Source of the DNA: Chloroflexota bacterium
GTDB lineage: Bacteria > Chloroflexota > Anaerolineae > Anaerolineales > Villigracilaceae
Reading direction: 5' to 3'
DNA length: 64,000 nucleotides
Assembly: GCA_016235445.1 (NCBI GenBank)
Contig: JACRLB010000017.1
Span: 1-64,000 of the forward strand
Part shown: positions 6,568 through 15,432 of the stretch, one piece after another
Layout: each line of letters opens with the position of its first letter
How positions within the stretch are numbered: position 1 is the first letter of the stretch
Position numbers and translations under genes: made by a program
The notes under the pieces: generated by a model
Seen by the model: only the letters and a program-made list of their open reading frames with translations
Told to the model about the DNA's origin: nothing
Databases searched by the model: none

Positions 6568-8304
6568 CTATTTTTTCGGGCTTTTTATCATTTGCCTGGC
6601 GGTTTGCAACAACTCATGCGCCGAGCGGAGCGTGCCTTCGCCCACTTCGCCAAGCATTTGCGAGAGTTCGAGCAGGCGTGGTTCGCCTTCGAGCGTTTCC
6701 ACGCGGGTGAGGGTGCGGCCTTTGTCCACAAGTTTTTGGACCTGGTAATGCTGGTCGCCAAAGACGGCCAGTTGGGGAAGGTGCGTCACGCAAAAGACCT
6801 GATGCGTGCGCGAGAGATTCCATAATTTCTGGCCGACCACCATGCCCACGCGCCCGCCAATGCCCTGATCAATTTCATCGAAGATCAGGGAAGGGACTTC
6901 GTCTGCACGCGCCATCACGTTTTTCAGGCCAAGCATCAGGCGCGAGGTTTCACCGCCGGAGGCGATCTTTGCCAGCGGCTTAAGTCCTTCGCCGGGGTTG
7001 GGGGCCACGAGAAATTCCACGCGGTCGAATCCGTTTTGGTCGAAGGCGATGCGGGTTCCATCTGCAAGCGGAGCGCCGTTGGGGTCGGGCTTGGTTTGGA
7101 AATCCACGCCGAATTTTGCAGACGCCATCTTCAGGTCATCGAGTTCGAGCTCGATGCCTTTACCCATTTCAACAGCGGCGGATTTGCGTTTCTCGGTCAG
7201 TGTGTTGCCCTGCTTGCCGAGTTTTTCGAGCAGTTTGGCTTCCTGCATTTCCAGTTCGTCAATGCGGTCTGCCGCGCCGGTGATGGTTTCGAGTTGCTTG
7301 CGAGCATCGGCTCCGTAGGCAATCACTGCGGGAATGTTGCCGCCATATTTGCGGGTGAGCGAGTGGATGAGATCCAAACGCTCTTCCACATCTTCCAGGC
7401 GTTTCGGGTTGAATTCGATCTCTTCGAGATAATTCCGCAAGCCGTGGATGATGTCGGACATCGTATCCAGCATGATCTCGGCCTGATTCGCCAACTCGGA
7501 CTGGCCCGCATCTATTTTTGCAAGCGTGGCCAACGCCTGTGCCGCCTGCCCAACCAAATCTGTTGCGGCGGGAGTTTCGGGCGAGCCTTCTTCCAGCACG
7601 GCCAATGCTTCCTGTGCATTCTGCGCCAGAGACTCGGCGTTTGCCAGCCTGTCGCGTTCCTTGCGAAGTTCTTCGTCTTCGCCCGCTTTCAATTGCGCCT
7701 CTTCGATTTCCTCGGCTTGATAAGTGAGGATTTCAATTCTGCGGTCTGAATCGGCCTGGGCTTTGCGCAGGTCTGTCAATTCGCGGCGGAGATTCAACAG
7801 GGCATGGTAGGTTTGGCGGTACTCTGTCAGCGGCCTGGCAACTTCTGCGTAGCGATCGAGCAGGCCCAGGTGTGCGCGAGGATCGAGCAGAGACAAATGC
7901 TCCGCCTGCCCGTGGATGTCAATCAACAGCGCGCCAAGTTCCTTCAATAATCCAACATTCACCGTGCGGCCATTCACCCGCGCCACACTGCGCCCCTCCT
8001 TGCGGACTTCGCGCATCAGCACCACGTAATTTGGATCGTCCATCAGCTCTTCGCGGTTGAGGACTTCATGCACCGCCTCTTTTTCCGGACCTTTGAGCTG
8101 GAACACACCCTCGACAAAGGCCGCCTCTGAATCAGTGCGGACGAAGGTCGTATCTGCCTTGCCGCCGATGAGCATGACCACCGCATCGAGGATGATGGAT
8201 TTGCCCGCGCCCGTTTCGCCGGTCAGGATGATGAGGCCCTGCCCGAAGCGCAGATCAAGCTTGTCTATGATCGCAAAGTTTTGGATGTGGAGTTCGGTTA
8301 GCAT
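6568..8304 (-). CDS. recN: DNA repair protein RecN
   Basis: An SMC-like ATPase acting early in recombinational repair of double-strand breaks. The 578-residue length is typical. It starts MLTELHIQNFAIIDKL, has Walker A GETGAGKS near residues 30-37, a central coiled-coil region (about 150-370) and the C-terminal ATPase half with SGGETSRLMLGLK (ABC signature) and LIFDEIDQGIGG (Walker B). The start lies 4 nt after the stop of the upstream B-box gene, so it belongs to the nadK operon, an arrangement seen in many bacteria. No SOS box was seen upstream of this operon. Confidence 0.95.
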   Translation of the reverse strand: MLTELHIQNFAIIDKLDLRFGQGLIILTGETGAGKSIILDAVVMLIGGKADTTFVRTDSEAAFVEGVFQLKGPEKEAVHEVLNREELMDDPNYVVLMREVRKEGRSVARVNGRTVNVGLLKELGALLIDIHGQAEHLSLLDPRAHLGLLDRYAEVARPLTEYRQTYHALLNLRRELTDLRKAQADSDRRIEILTYQAEEIEEAQLKAGEDEELRKERDRLANAESLAQNAQEALAVLEEGSPETPAATDLVGQAAQALATLAKIDAGQSELANQAEIMLDTMSDIIHGLRNYLEEIEFNPKRLEDVEERLDLIHSLTRKYGGNIPAVIAYGADARKQLETITGAADRIDELEMQEAKLLEKLGKQGNTLTEKRKSAAVEMGKGIELELDDLKMASAKFGVDFQTKPDPNGAPLADGTRIAFDQNGFDRVEFLVAPNPGEGLKPLAKIASGGETSRLMLGLKNVMARADEVPSLIFDEIDQGIGGRVGMVVGQKLWNLSRTHQVFCVTHLPQLAVFGDQHYQVQKLVDKGRTLTRVETLEGEPRLLELSQMLGEVGEGTLRSAHELLQTARQMIKSPKK

Positions 8305-8308
8305 AAGG

Positions 8309-8833
8309 TTATCTTGTCAGTTGAATTCCGGAGATGCGCGAATAAACAGTGGGGGCAACCACAACAATGTAAACACCGAGCGCGATCAGGGCAAACATAT
8401 TTCCCATAAAAAATAACGCCGCCATCACTGGAAGCGCGCCAACGACCACGCCCACAGCGCAGGATGTATAAAGCGCCTTCGAGCGGCGTTTGTTGACCGC
8501 GCGCAGGGCGATGTTCGCAATGAATGTCCCGGCCCCGCCGCCGATGGCCGCCGCAATGAAGATCGTATAAAACCCCAGGAAACTTGCCACCACCCCCGTG
8601 AGTGAGCTGGCAATCAGCGAAAGCACAAAGGTCACGCCAAACCCAATCAGATAGTCGTACCACAAGGCTGTATCAAAGGTTTTTTGGTGTGTGCGGACGC
8701 AATCCTTGCACAAGTATCCGGTGGGAGTCCGCACCGCGCAGGAGGCGCACATGGGACGGTCACAGCGTTTACAGCGCAGGCTCGTCTCACGGGTGGGGTG
8801 GGCATAGCAATAGGTAATGTTCGTATCGGTCAT
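8309..8833 (-). CDS. B-box-type zinc finger membrane protein
   Basis: A 174-residue protein. The N-terminal 45 residues hold a B-box-like zinc-binding module with CYAHPTRETSLRCKRC, CASC and CKDC plus a histidine. Four hydrophobic segments follow from about residue 58 to 165, so the finger should face the cytoplasm. Similar small zinc-finger membrane proteins are common in Chloroflexota; their function is unknown. It overlaps nadK by 4 bp and is 4 nt from recN, so all three are co-transcribed. Confidence 0.7.
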   Translation of the reverse strand: MTDTNITYCYAHPTRETSLRCKRCDRPMCASCAVRTPTGYLCKDCVRTHQKTFDTALWYDYLIGFGVTFVLSLIASSLTGVVASFLGFYTIFIAAAIGGGAGTFIANIALRAVNKRRSKALYTSCAVGVVVGALPVMAALFFMGNMFALIALGVYIVVVAPTVYSRISGIQLTR

Positions 8834-9693
8834 CGTGGGAATCCTAAAGAGTTTTCGTTCATGTGGGCGGTGATATTCCGATAGAAATACCCCGGGTCTC
8901 CAAAGCGCACAAATTGAGCGGTAACATCAGCGGCAGTCACGTTGACCACATCATCTTCCATTAAAGGCGACGGCGGCTGACCATCCACACTCAGAACTGC
9001 ATTTTCACTTTTGATGGCAATATTGACAGAAGAACCTTCCGATAAAACGACTGCGCGATCCACGGAAAGATGGGGAGCAATCGGCACCAGCAAAATATTA
9101 CGTAACTCCGGCGGAAGGATCGGCCCGCCTGCCGCGAGCGCATAAGCGGTTGACCCCGTAGCCGTGGATGCAATCAACCCATCCGCAACATAACTGGTGA
9201 GCTGGCGGGTATCCACGAAAGCGGTCAAACGCACGGGGCGCAGGTTTTGCCCGCGCGCCACAACCACTTCGTTCAACGCATTCGACGTCCCGATACTCTC
9301 GCCCGCGCGGACGTGTTCCGCCCTCAGCATCATGCGGTTCTCGATCCACGCTTCGCCGTTGAATAATTTTTCAAAGTACCCGCGCCACTCCTTGCGGTCC
9401 ACTTGAATGAGAAACCCAAGCCTGCCCAAATTCACACCCAAAATAGGCACACCCGAAGGCGCGCACAAATGCCCGGCTCTCAGCACACTGCCATCCCCGC
9501 CCACGGCGATGAGCATGTCAAACTTCCCCTTCTTTACTGCCTTGCGAAGTTCCTCGTCATACAGCGAACCGCAGGGCACATCCATGCCTTTTTCCCTGAG
9601 GAACGCGGCCATGGCTTCTGCTTCAGCAAAGGCTTCAGGCATTTTCGGATAGGCTACGACAACAGGACGCTTGGATATAAATGACGCAGACAT
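8830..9693 (-). CDS. nadK: NAD kinase
   Basis: Phosphorylates NAD to NADP in the cytosol. The 287-residue protein shows the ATP-grasp-like GGDGS motif (LIAVGGDGSVLRAG near residue 66), NEVVVARG near 147 and the conserved block STATGSTAYALAAGGPI near 177. TATAAT (minus strand, 9700-9705) ends 6 nt before the ATG, so the transcript is probably leaderless. It heads an operon with the B-box gene and recN. Confidence 0.95.
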   Translation of the reverse strand: MSASFISKRPVVVAYPKMPEAFAEAEAMAAFLREKGMDVPCGSLYDEELRKAVKKGKFDMLIAVGGDGSVLRAGHLCAPSGVPILGVNLGRLGFLIQVDRKEWRGYFEKLFNGEAWIENRMMLRAEHVRAGESIGTSNALNEVVVARGQNLRPVRLTAFVDTRQLTSYVADGLIASTATGSTAYALAAGGPILPPELRNILLVPIAPHLSVDRAVVLSEGSSVNIAIKSENAVLSVDGQPPSPLMEDDVVNVTAADVTAQFVRFGDPGYFYRNITAHMNENSLGFPR

Positions 9694-9713
9694 GACGAAA
9701 TTATACCTTGACC

Positions 9714-10226
9714 CTATGCCAGCTTTTGATCACAGACATGACGAAACCCGCATCTTTTACAACGGGACGGCTGATCATGCGACCGAGCGACATCTTTCTT
9801 CCCTTCATCGACTCGCATGTCTGCCAGCAACTCAATCAAAGCAGACTCCAACTCCTTTGTGTATTCAATCGCAAAATCACGGTTCTCGTAGTGGATGATG
9901 CCATACGATGGACGGTTGCCGTAGGTTTTCTCAACCAGCAGGCAATACGACGCCAGTTGATAGATATGCGAATCATACGGCGCTTCCGGCGCCCGCCCGG
10001 ACTTCACCTCCACGGGAATGATCTGCCCGCTCTTCTCGATCAGATAATCAGGCTTGCCTGTCAGCCCAAGCGCGGCGTAAAAAAGCGGTTTCTCCACTTC
10101 CCCCCAGCCGCGCGTGTCGGTGTAGATGACCCGTCCGCCGGGCAGGCCGGCCTCTTTTCGCTGGCGGTTCGACTGCCAGAAAAAGAATATGGCGAAAATG
10201 AGCAGGGCAAGGGAAATGTAAAGCAT
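9714..10226 (-). CDS. Membrane-anchored Cas4-like PD-(D/E)XK protein, C-terminal half
   Basis: A 170-residue protein. Residues 1-17 form one membrane segment. A PD-(D/E)XK nuclease core follows: GKPDYLIEK near 56 and IPVEVKSGR near 70, with QLASYCLLVE (QxxxY-like motif) near 89. The C-terminus carries CKRCGFRHVC, three cysteines as in the 4Fe-4S site of Cas4/Dna2 nucleases. The fourth cysteine and N-terminal helical part expected in Cas4 are missing here but appear in the separate gene at 10919-11152. No cas1, cas2 or CRISPR array is present. A role in DNA metabolism is inferred. Confidence 0.7.
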   Translation of the reverse strand: MLYISLALLIFAIFFFWQSNRQRKEAGLPGGRVIYTDTRGWGEVEKPLFYAALGLTGKPDYLIEKSGQIIPVEVKSGRAPEAPYDSHIYQLASYCLLVEKTYGNRPSYGIIHYENRDFAIEYTKELESALIELLADMRVDEGKKDVARSHDQPSRCKRCGFRHVCDQKLA

Positions 10227-10260
10227 TTCAGTGGCGCGTGTCCAGTTATCAGTGAACGGG

Positions 10261-10893
10261 TTACAGTTTTTCCGCCAGCCTTATGATTCTGCCAAGCCGT
10301 GTAAAAGCCGCACTGTCGAGGTTCTTTTGTCTTTTTTTCAAGACTTTAACGAACTCATCCCTGTTGAATTCGTTTATGGCGGGCAGTGTTCTTTCCGCGT
10401 GCTGTGGCGCTTCCTTGGGGCGGCAGGTGGATAGATGCTCGAGCAAATAAGGGAGGATGGCGCGGCTGTATTCTTCGTTCGCGGCGGCGGTCTGTGCCAG
10501 CGCAGAAATGGAATTGTCAATGGTGATGACCGAGCCTTCTTCCCTGGCTTTCTTGATTTCATCCAAATGCTTGAAAATGAGTTCAGGTTTCACCCTGGCA
10601 ATTTCCGCGAGAGCGGTCATTGCCCCCCAGACCATGTTATTGTGTTTGCTTTTTAATAGCTTTATAAAATCTTCGCCATAAGGTTCAATGAGATTTGGTT
10701 CGATGATGCCGATTTCATACATCACGTGGATGCAATCCCAATGAATGTTTTTATTTTCATTCCACATATTTTGGGCAATTTCACGAATGGCGGTCTTGTC
10801 TTCCCGCGCGGCAAGGTCTCGCGCAAGGTCGAGGTTGGGCGTTCTGTCGCGGCGGGTTTGTAAATAAGCGAGGCGGTTTAGTACATCAGACAT
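10261..10893 (-). CDS. HEAT-like helical repeat protein
   Basis: A 210-residue all-helical protein with repeating units such as NMVWGAMTALAEIARVKPEL (near residue 87) typical of HEAT/ARM repeats. No catalytic motif or membrane segment. It lies between the two Cas4-like halves on the same strand with short gaps (34 and 25 nt), so it is probably in the same operon and may be a scaffold or partner. Function otherwise unknown. Confidence 0.6.
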   Translation of the reverse strand: MSDVLNRLAYLQTRRDRTPNLDLARDLAAREDKTAIREIAQNMWNENKNIHWDCIHVMYEIGIIEPNLIEPYGEDFIKLLKSKHNNMVWGAMTALAEIARVKPELIFKHLDEIKKAREEGSVITIDNSISALAQTAAANEEYSRAILPYLLEHLSTCRPKEAPQHAERTLPAINEFNRDEFVKVLKKRQKNLDSAAFTRLGRIIRLAEKL

Positions 10894-10918
10894 GAGCTGG
10901 CCTTTTCTTCAATATGAA

Positions 10919-11152
10919 TCATAGTTGTGCGGCGCAATAAGCTACCAGCAGAAGAATCGCCGCCAGAAGCAGGGTCAGGCCAACGGTCCGCGTGAGAGCC
11001 GAGGCAACAACCTGTCGGCCATGCCGTTTGTGCAAATCCGTCCCAGCCGCAAGCTCTGCCTGATTCTCGGAGGGAATCCCATTTTTACGATACCACCACG
11101 AGCGGCGGCAATATAGATAGTTTCCTATATCAGAAGAGCGGATCGGGCGCAT
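10919..11152 (-). CDS. Membrane-anchored Cas4-like protein, N-terminal half
   Basis: A 77-residue protein starting at the ATG at 11152. Residues 1-45 match the N-terminal part of Cas4: SSDIGNYLYCRRSWWYRKNG with the first iron-sulfur cysteine and Arg, followed by ELAAGTDLHKRHG with the conserved His. A single membrane segment (about residues 55-74) ends the protein. Together with 9714-10226 it contains all elements of one Cas4-like nuclease split within membrane anchors. The two halves might assemble at the membrane; this is inference. It is divergent from recQ. Confidence 0.65.
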   Translation of the reverse strand: MRPIRSSDIGNYLYCRRSWWYRKNGIPSENQAELAAGTDLHKRHGRQVVASALTRTVGLTLLLAAILLLVAYCAAQL

Positions 11153-11278
11153 TGGCAGAGTATAGCACAAATTTTCTATGCCATCATATCCCCTTCCCCT
11201 CATTTTTATTAAGGGATAGATGTTTGAAAGATATGGATATTTGAACTTGTTTTTGGGAAAGCCCAAAGGCAGTGAAAG

Positions 11279-11284
11279 TATAAT
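11279..11284 (+). promoter_or_regulatory. TATAAT box of recQ
   Basis: TATAAT ends 9 nt before the recQ ATG and there is no ribosome site in between, so the message is probably leaderless. No SOS box was seen in this divergent region (11153-11293). Confidence 0.5.
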
Positions 11285-11293
11285 CAGCCCATC

Positions 11294-13462
11294 ATGCTCA
11301 CCTCTGAAACCATTCTCAAAACCACATTTGGATACGACACCTTCAAGCCGCTCCAGCGCGAGATCATCAATAACGTAATGGCGCGCCGCGATACCCTCGT
11401 CATCATGCCCACGGGCGGCGGCAAGTCGCTCACTTATCAAGTGCCTGCGTTAATGCTCGACGGCCTCACCGTGGTTGTTTCGCCGCTGATTGCTTTGATG
11501 AAAGACCAGGTGGAGCAGTTGAGGGCGTTGGGCGTCTCTGCGGTTTTTCTCAACAGCTCGCTATCCCCTGAAGAATATCAAACGAATATGGACTCGGTAA
11601 AAAGTGGACGGTCCAAACTACTTTACGTTGCGCCCGAGACTTTACTGACTCCCAGGCTTTTCTCGCTTCTCTCTTCGCTGAAACTTGATCTGCTCGCGAT
11701 TGACGAAGCCCACTGCATCTCAGAGTGGGGCCACGACTTCCGCCCCGAATACCGCCAGCTTGTGGACGTGCGCCGTAAATTCCCCTCTGCCGTGTGCATG
11801 GCATTGACCGCCACCGCCACCCCCCGAGTCCGCACGGATATTATGTCTTCGCTGGGGTTCACACAGTCAAACGAGTTCCTCGCTTCTTTTAATAGAGAGA
11901 ACCTGTTCATTGAAGTGACGCCCAAGAAAGACCCCATTTCACAAACCCTGAGTTTTCTTCAAAATTTCAAAGACCAGTCGGGCATTATCTATTGCTTCTC
12001 CCGCAGGCAGGTGGATGAACTCGCCGCGACCCTCGCGCGCTATAAATTTTCCGTGAGGCCGTACCATGCGGGGCTGGAGGATGGCGAACGCAAGCGCAAC
12101 CAGGAAGCCTTCATCCGCGACGACGCGCAGATCATCGTGGCGACGATTGCCTTTGGCATGGGCATCAACAAGCCCAACGTGCGCTTCGTCATCCATTTTG
12201 ATCTGCCGAAAAGTGTCGAAAGCTATTATCAGGAAATTGGCCGTGCGGGGCGTGACGGCCTGCCTTCGCATTGCCTGCTGTTATACAGCTATGGCGATGC
12301 GGGCAAGATCAAATATTTCATCGAGCAAAAGGAAGAGCCTGAGCGCAGTGCGTCCTACCAGCATTTGGAGGCGATGACCCGCTACGCTGAAGGCAGTATT
12401 TGCAGGCGCAAGCCTTTGCTCTCGTATTTCGGCGAAACCTACTCACAGGAAAATTGCGGCACCTGTGACAATTGCGGCGCAGAACCCAGCTCGCAGACAG
12501 ACATCACCATCCCTGCTCAAAAGTTTTTATCCTGCGTCAAACGCAGTGGAGAGAAGTTCGGCGCGGGGCATATCATTGATATTTTGCTCGGCTCAGAGAA
12601 CGAGAAGATTCAGAAATACAACCATCAGACATTATCCACCTATGGCATTGGCAGGGAGTTGACCAAGAGCCAGTGGATGCACATTTCCCGTCAACTGGTG
12701 GAGCGCGGGTTGTTGAATCAGGAACCTGCTTATCGTGTGTTGTCGGTGACTGCCAGGGGGTTGGAAATGCTCAAATCGCGGGAGCAGGTGAAGGGTCAAA
12801 TAAATGAGGCGAAGCGCAGTGAGAGGTCAGGCGCGAGAATCAAATCCACATCGGCTGAAGAAGCGGAATATGATAAGTCTCTGTTCACTTTACTGCGCAA
12901 CAAAAGAAAAGATTTGGCAGATGCTTCAAACGTGCCGCCTTATGTAATTTTTTCAGACAAGACGCTTGTGCAAATGGCCGCGTATTTTCCACAGGACAAA
13001 GACAGCCTGCTGAACATGAGCGGCATGGGCAGGGTGAAGTACGAACGATACGGCGCGGATTTTCTGACGATCATCAAAGAATATTGCCGCGAAAATAAGA
13101 TCGAGGAAAAATATAAGTCGCCGATGCGCGAGAAAGATGATGCCGGGCGGCGCTATATGGCGGTGGGCGAGGCGTACAACGCGGGTGAGAGCCTCGAGAA
13201 TTTGATGGCGCGTTATGGCGTGACGGCGGATACGATTCTGAATCACCTGGCGCGGTTTATGATGGCGGGCAACCCACTGCGTTCGGCAGAGGATTTGATC
13301 GCTCTTTCCAAGCTGACGCCTGACCAACAGCAAAAAGTTTTTATAGCGTTTGACGAATTGGGCGCAGACATGCTGAAGCCCATTCATGAAAAATTAAACG
13401 CAACCGTAAATTATGACGAGTTGAAGATTTTGCGCCTGTGTTATTTGTGCGAGAAGAATTGA
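11294..13462 (+). CDS. recQ: ATP-dependent DNA helicase RecQ
   Basis: A 3'-5' helicase for recombination and fork repair. The 722-residue protein has motif I MPTGGGKS (about 40-47), DEAH box in AIDEAHCISEWGHDFRPEYR (about 136-155), TATATP, and motif VI QEIGRAGRDG near 319. The RQC zinc module follows with Cys residues in ICRRK and NCGTCDNCG (about 370-396), then a winged helix. An HRDC domain (about 530-605) and a C-terminal helix-turn-helix region (about 640-690) end the protein. The next gene starts 2 nt after the stop. Confidence 0.95.
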   Translation: MLTSETILKTTFGYDTFKPLQREIINNVMARRDTLVIMPTGGGKSLTYQVPALMLDGLTVVVSPLIALMKDQVEQLRALGVSAVFLNSSLSPEEYQTNMDSVKSGRSKLLYVAPETLLTPRLFSLLSSLKLDLLAIDEAHCISEWGHDFRPEYRQLVDVRRKFPSAVCMALTATATPRVRTDIMSSLGFTQSNEFLASFNRENLFIEVTPKKDPISQTLSFLQNFKDQSGIIYCFSRRQVDELAATLARYKFSVRPYHAGLEDGERKRNQEAFIRDDAQIIVATIAFGMGINKPNVRFVIHFDLPKSVESYYQEIGRAGRDGLPSHCLLLYSYGDAGKIKYFIEQKEEPERSASYQHLEAMTRYAEGSICRRKPLLSYFGETYSQENCGTCDNCGAEPSSQTDITIPAQKFLSCVKRSGEKFGAGHIIDILLGSENEKIQKYNHQTLSTYGIGRELTKSQWMHISRQLVERGLLNQEPAYRVLSVTARGLEMLKSREQVKGQINEAKRSERSGARIKSTSAEEAEYDKSLFTLLRNKRKDLADASNVPPYVIFSDKTLVQMAAYFPQDKDSLLNMSGMGRVKYERYGADFLTIIKEYCRENKIEEKYKSPMREKDDAGRRYMAVGEAYNAGESLENLMARYGVTADTILNHLARFMMAGNPLRSAEDLIALSKLTPDQQQKVFIAFDELGADMLKPIHEKLNATVNYDELKILRLCYLCEKN

Positions 13463-13464
13463 AC

Positions 13465-14367
13465 ATGAAGACTCCGCCCGGCAAGCCCAGGTTTTGGATG
13501 ACGCTTCAACAGCGCGCAAGCCGAATTGCCGGTGAATTGAACGATCTTTCGCGCGGCTGGCTCGGTGTGTTGTGGATCGCCGCGCAACGGACATTAAAAC
13601 CCGATACCGCGGTGATGGCTTCAGGCATTGCCTACTTTGCGCTTTTCTCGCTGTTTCCTTTAATTCTCTTGAGCATTTCCATTGCAAGTTTCAGCCTCGG
13701 CCCGAATGTGGACCAGCATATCATCGTTCAAAGATTGGAGTTTCTGGCCCCGGCATTGAGCCAATTATTGGGCGACAATATTGACCAGATCATCCGGGCG
13801 CGCGGGTCGGTCAGCAGTGTCGCGCTGGTCGGTTTGATCTGGTCGGCCTCTTCGGTTTTTTATACGCTCACCCATACGCTCAATGAAATCTGGCATAAAA
13901 AGCAAAGCCGCGCCGCGTGGAAGCGGCGCGGGCTGGCAATCCTTTTTGTGCTGGCATTTGTTGGGCCAACACTCTTTCTGATTTCGCTGGCGGGCAGTGT
14001 GCTGGCTAACCTGCGTTTCTGGCTCCCGAATCAGATTCTCCCGTTCCGCGGGGAGATCAGCCTGGTGTTGACCATCCTGCTGGATATCGCCTTGTTTATG
14101 GCAATTTATATGATGCTCCCACATGGAAAGTCTACATGGCGCGAGATACTCCCCGGCGCATTTGGCGCCGGGTTACTTTGGGAAATGGCGAAGAAAACCT
14201 TTCTGGCTTTTGTTGCCACGTACATTTCCATCTCCAACCTGGTGTATGGAACGGTGGCGGCCATTATTGCCTTTCTTATCTGGGCGTATGTGGGCAGTCT
14301 GATCTTCCTTTTTGGTTCGTATTTGAGTGTTTCTTATTGGGAGCATAAACAAAACGACTCCGAGTGA
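13465..14367 (+). CDS. YihY/BrkB family membrane protein
   Basis: A 300-residue integral membrane protein of the YihY/virulence factor BrkB family. It shows family features: MASGIAYFALFSLFPLILL near residue 49, the loop with SSVFYTLTHTLNEIW near 132, and about six membrane segments. The family was once called ribonuclease BN, which is not supported. I chose the ATG at 13465 rather than an upstream in-frame start because the longer form overlaps recQ by 25 bp. Function unknown; it is co-transcribed with recQ. Confidence 0.85.
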   Translation: MKTPPGKPRFWMTLQQRASRIAGELNDLSRGWLGVLWIAAQRTLKPDTAVMASGIAYFALFSLFPLILLSISIASFSLGPNVDQHIIVQRLEFLAPALSQLLGDNIDQIIRARGSVSSVALVGLIWSASSVFYTLTHTLNEIWHKKQSRAAWKRRGLAILFVLAFVGPTLFLISLAGSVLANLRFWLPNQILPFRGEISLVLTILLDIALFMAIYMMLPHGKSTWREILPGAFGAGLLWEMAKKTFLAFVATYISISNLVYGTVAAIIAFLIWAYVGSLIFLFGSYLSVSYWEHKQNDSE

Positions 14368-14377
14368 TTAAAAAATT

Positions 14378-14402
14378 ACACGCCGAGGGATTCTCAGCGT
14401 GT
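14378..14402. terminator. Stem-loop between convergent genes
   Basis: ACACGC-c-GAG pairs with CTC-a-GCGTGT across a 6-nt loop. It sits 10 nt after the YihY stop and 60 nt from the end of the convergent HD-GYP gene. No strong T run. Confidence 0.4.
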
Positions 14403-14462
14403 ACCCCAAGTTCCGTATCTGTATTCCCCTCAGGGCCACTGATACGCCGGTAAGCAGAGGTT

Positions 14463-15413
14463 TTATTCCGAGATCATCCCGATAAAGACGGGCGCAATGA
14501 CTGGGTCAAAGTGCGCGCCAGATTGTTCGGCGATATGTTCAACCGCATCTGCACATGACCATGCGCGGCGGTAGGGCCTGTCTGAGGTGAGGGCGTCGTA
14601 CACATCCGCGAAGGCGAAGATGCGTGCATAGAGTGGAATGGATTCGCCAGCCAGCCTGTCCGGGTAGCCGCTCCCGTCCCATTTTTCGTGATGGGAGCGC
14701 GGGATCGACAAAGCAGACGCAAGGTAGTAAATTGGCTTAAGAATCTCCGCGGCAATGAGGGGATGGCGGCGCATGATCTCCCATTCCTCTTTGGTCAGCG
14801 GGCTGGGTTTGAAGAGGATGCTGTCTGGGATGGCTACCTTGCCAATATCATGCAGGATGGCGCCGCGTTTAATGTGGATCAAATCCACATCTGGCAGGCC
14901 CAGGCGATGTCCAAGCATCAGGGCCATTTTCGTCACACGGCGGGTGTGATCTTCGGTTTCCTGGTCTCGAAGGTAAAGAGCCTGAGACCAGCTTTCAATC
15001 GTTTTATCGTAGGCGAAGGTCAATTCGTCGCTCGATAATTGCTTGTGTGTTGTTATGTCGCGGACGAACATGATGTTCTGGTCATCGGTAAAGGGGACAA
15101 GCCGCGATTCGTACCAAAACTTACCTTTGAACGCTTCGAGCATATACTCGAACAAAACCATTTTGCTGCCGTTATGCAGTTCACGGAGCGCGTTCTTGTA
15201 TTTTTGCCAGGCTTCTGCGGGCACGAAGTCTTGAAATTTGGCGGAAGATTTTTTTTGACTGGGGATATGCAAATGAGGGTCGTTGCCGGCTTTATAGTCC
15301 AGTATCTTTCCGTTGTTATCCAACACCAACATCAGGCCGTCGAAGGCGCGAAACATAGCGTCCAGCCTTTGTTCGGTGCTGGGGAGGGTATTTAATAGAA
15401 TGTCTGGGTGCAT
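14463..15413 (-). CDS. PAS domain HD-GYP phosphodiesterase
   Basis: A 316-residue cytosolic signalling protein. Residues 15-125 form a PAS sensor (GLMLVLDNNGKILDYKAG near 27, RDITTHKQL near 118). The HD-GYP domain has HTRRV near 158, HDIGK near 190, RRHP near 215 and HHEKWDGSGYP near 242. All metal ligands are present, so it should hydrolyse cyclic di-GMP. It is the last gene of the minus-strand cluster and follows the NHLP-clan peptide gene by 19 nt. A link between cyclic di-GMP and the cluster's small peptides is inferred from context. Confidence 0.9.
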   Translation of the reverse strand: MHPDILLNTLPSTEQRLDAMFRAFDGLMLVLDNNGKILDYKAGNDPHLHIPSQKKSSAKFQDFVPAEAWQKYKNALRELHNGSKMVLFEYMLEAFKGKFWYESRLVPFTDDQNIMFVRDITTHKQLSSDELTFAYDKTIESWSQALYLRDQETEDHTRRVTKMALMLGHRLGLPDVDLIHIKRGAILHDIGKVAIPDSILFKPSPLTKEEWEIMRRHPLIAAEILKPIYYLASALSIPRSHHEKWDGSGYPDRLAGESIPLYARIFAFADVYDALTSDRPYRRAWSCADAVEHIAEQSGAHFDPVIAPVFIGMISE

Positions 15414-15432
15414 GGCTGGTGAATACCGCTGG

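Noticed and set aside
7036-7749. 237-codon plus-strand frame opposite recN
   Set aside because: Shadow of recN; the recN motifs on the minus strand are unambiguous.
9714-11152. Part of a CRISPR-Cas system because of Cas4-like motifs
   Set aside because: No cas1, cas2, effector gene or repeat-spacer array is present, and the proteins are membrane-anchored and split.
13765-14124. Minus-strand frame opposite the YihY gene
   Set aside because: Low-complexity, Gln/Arg-rich antisense product without motif.
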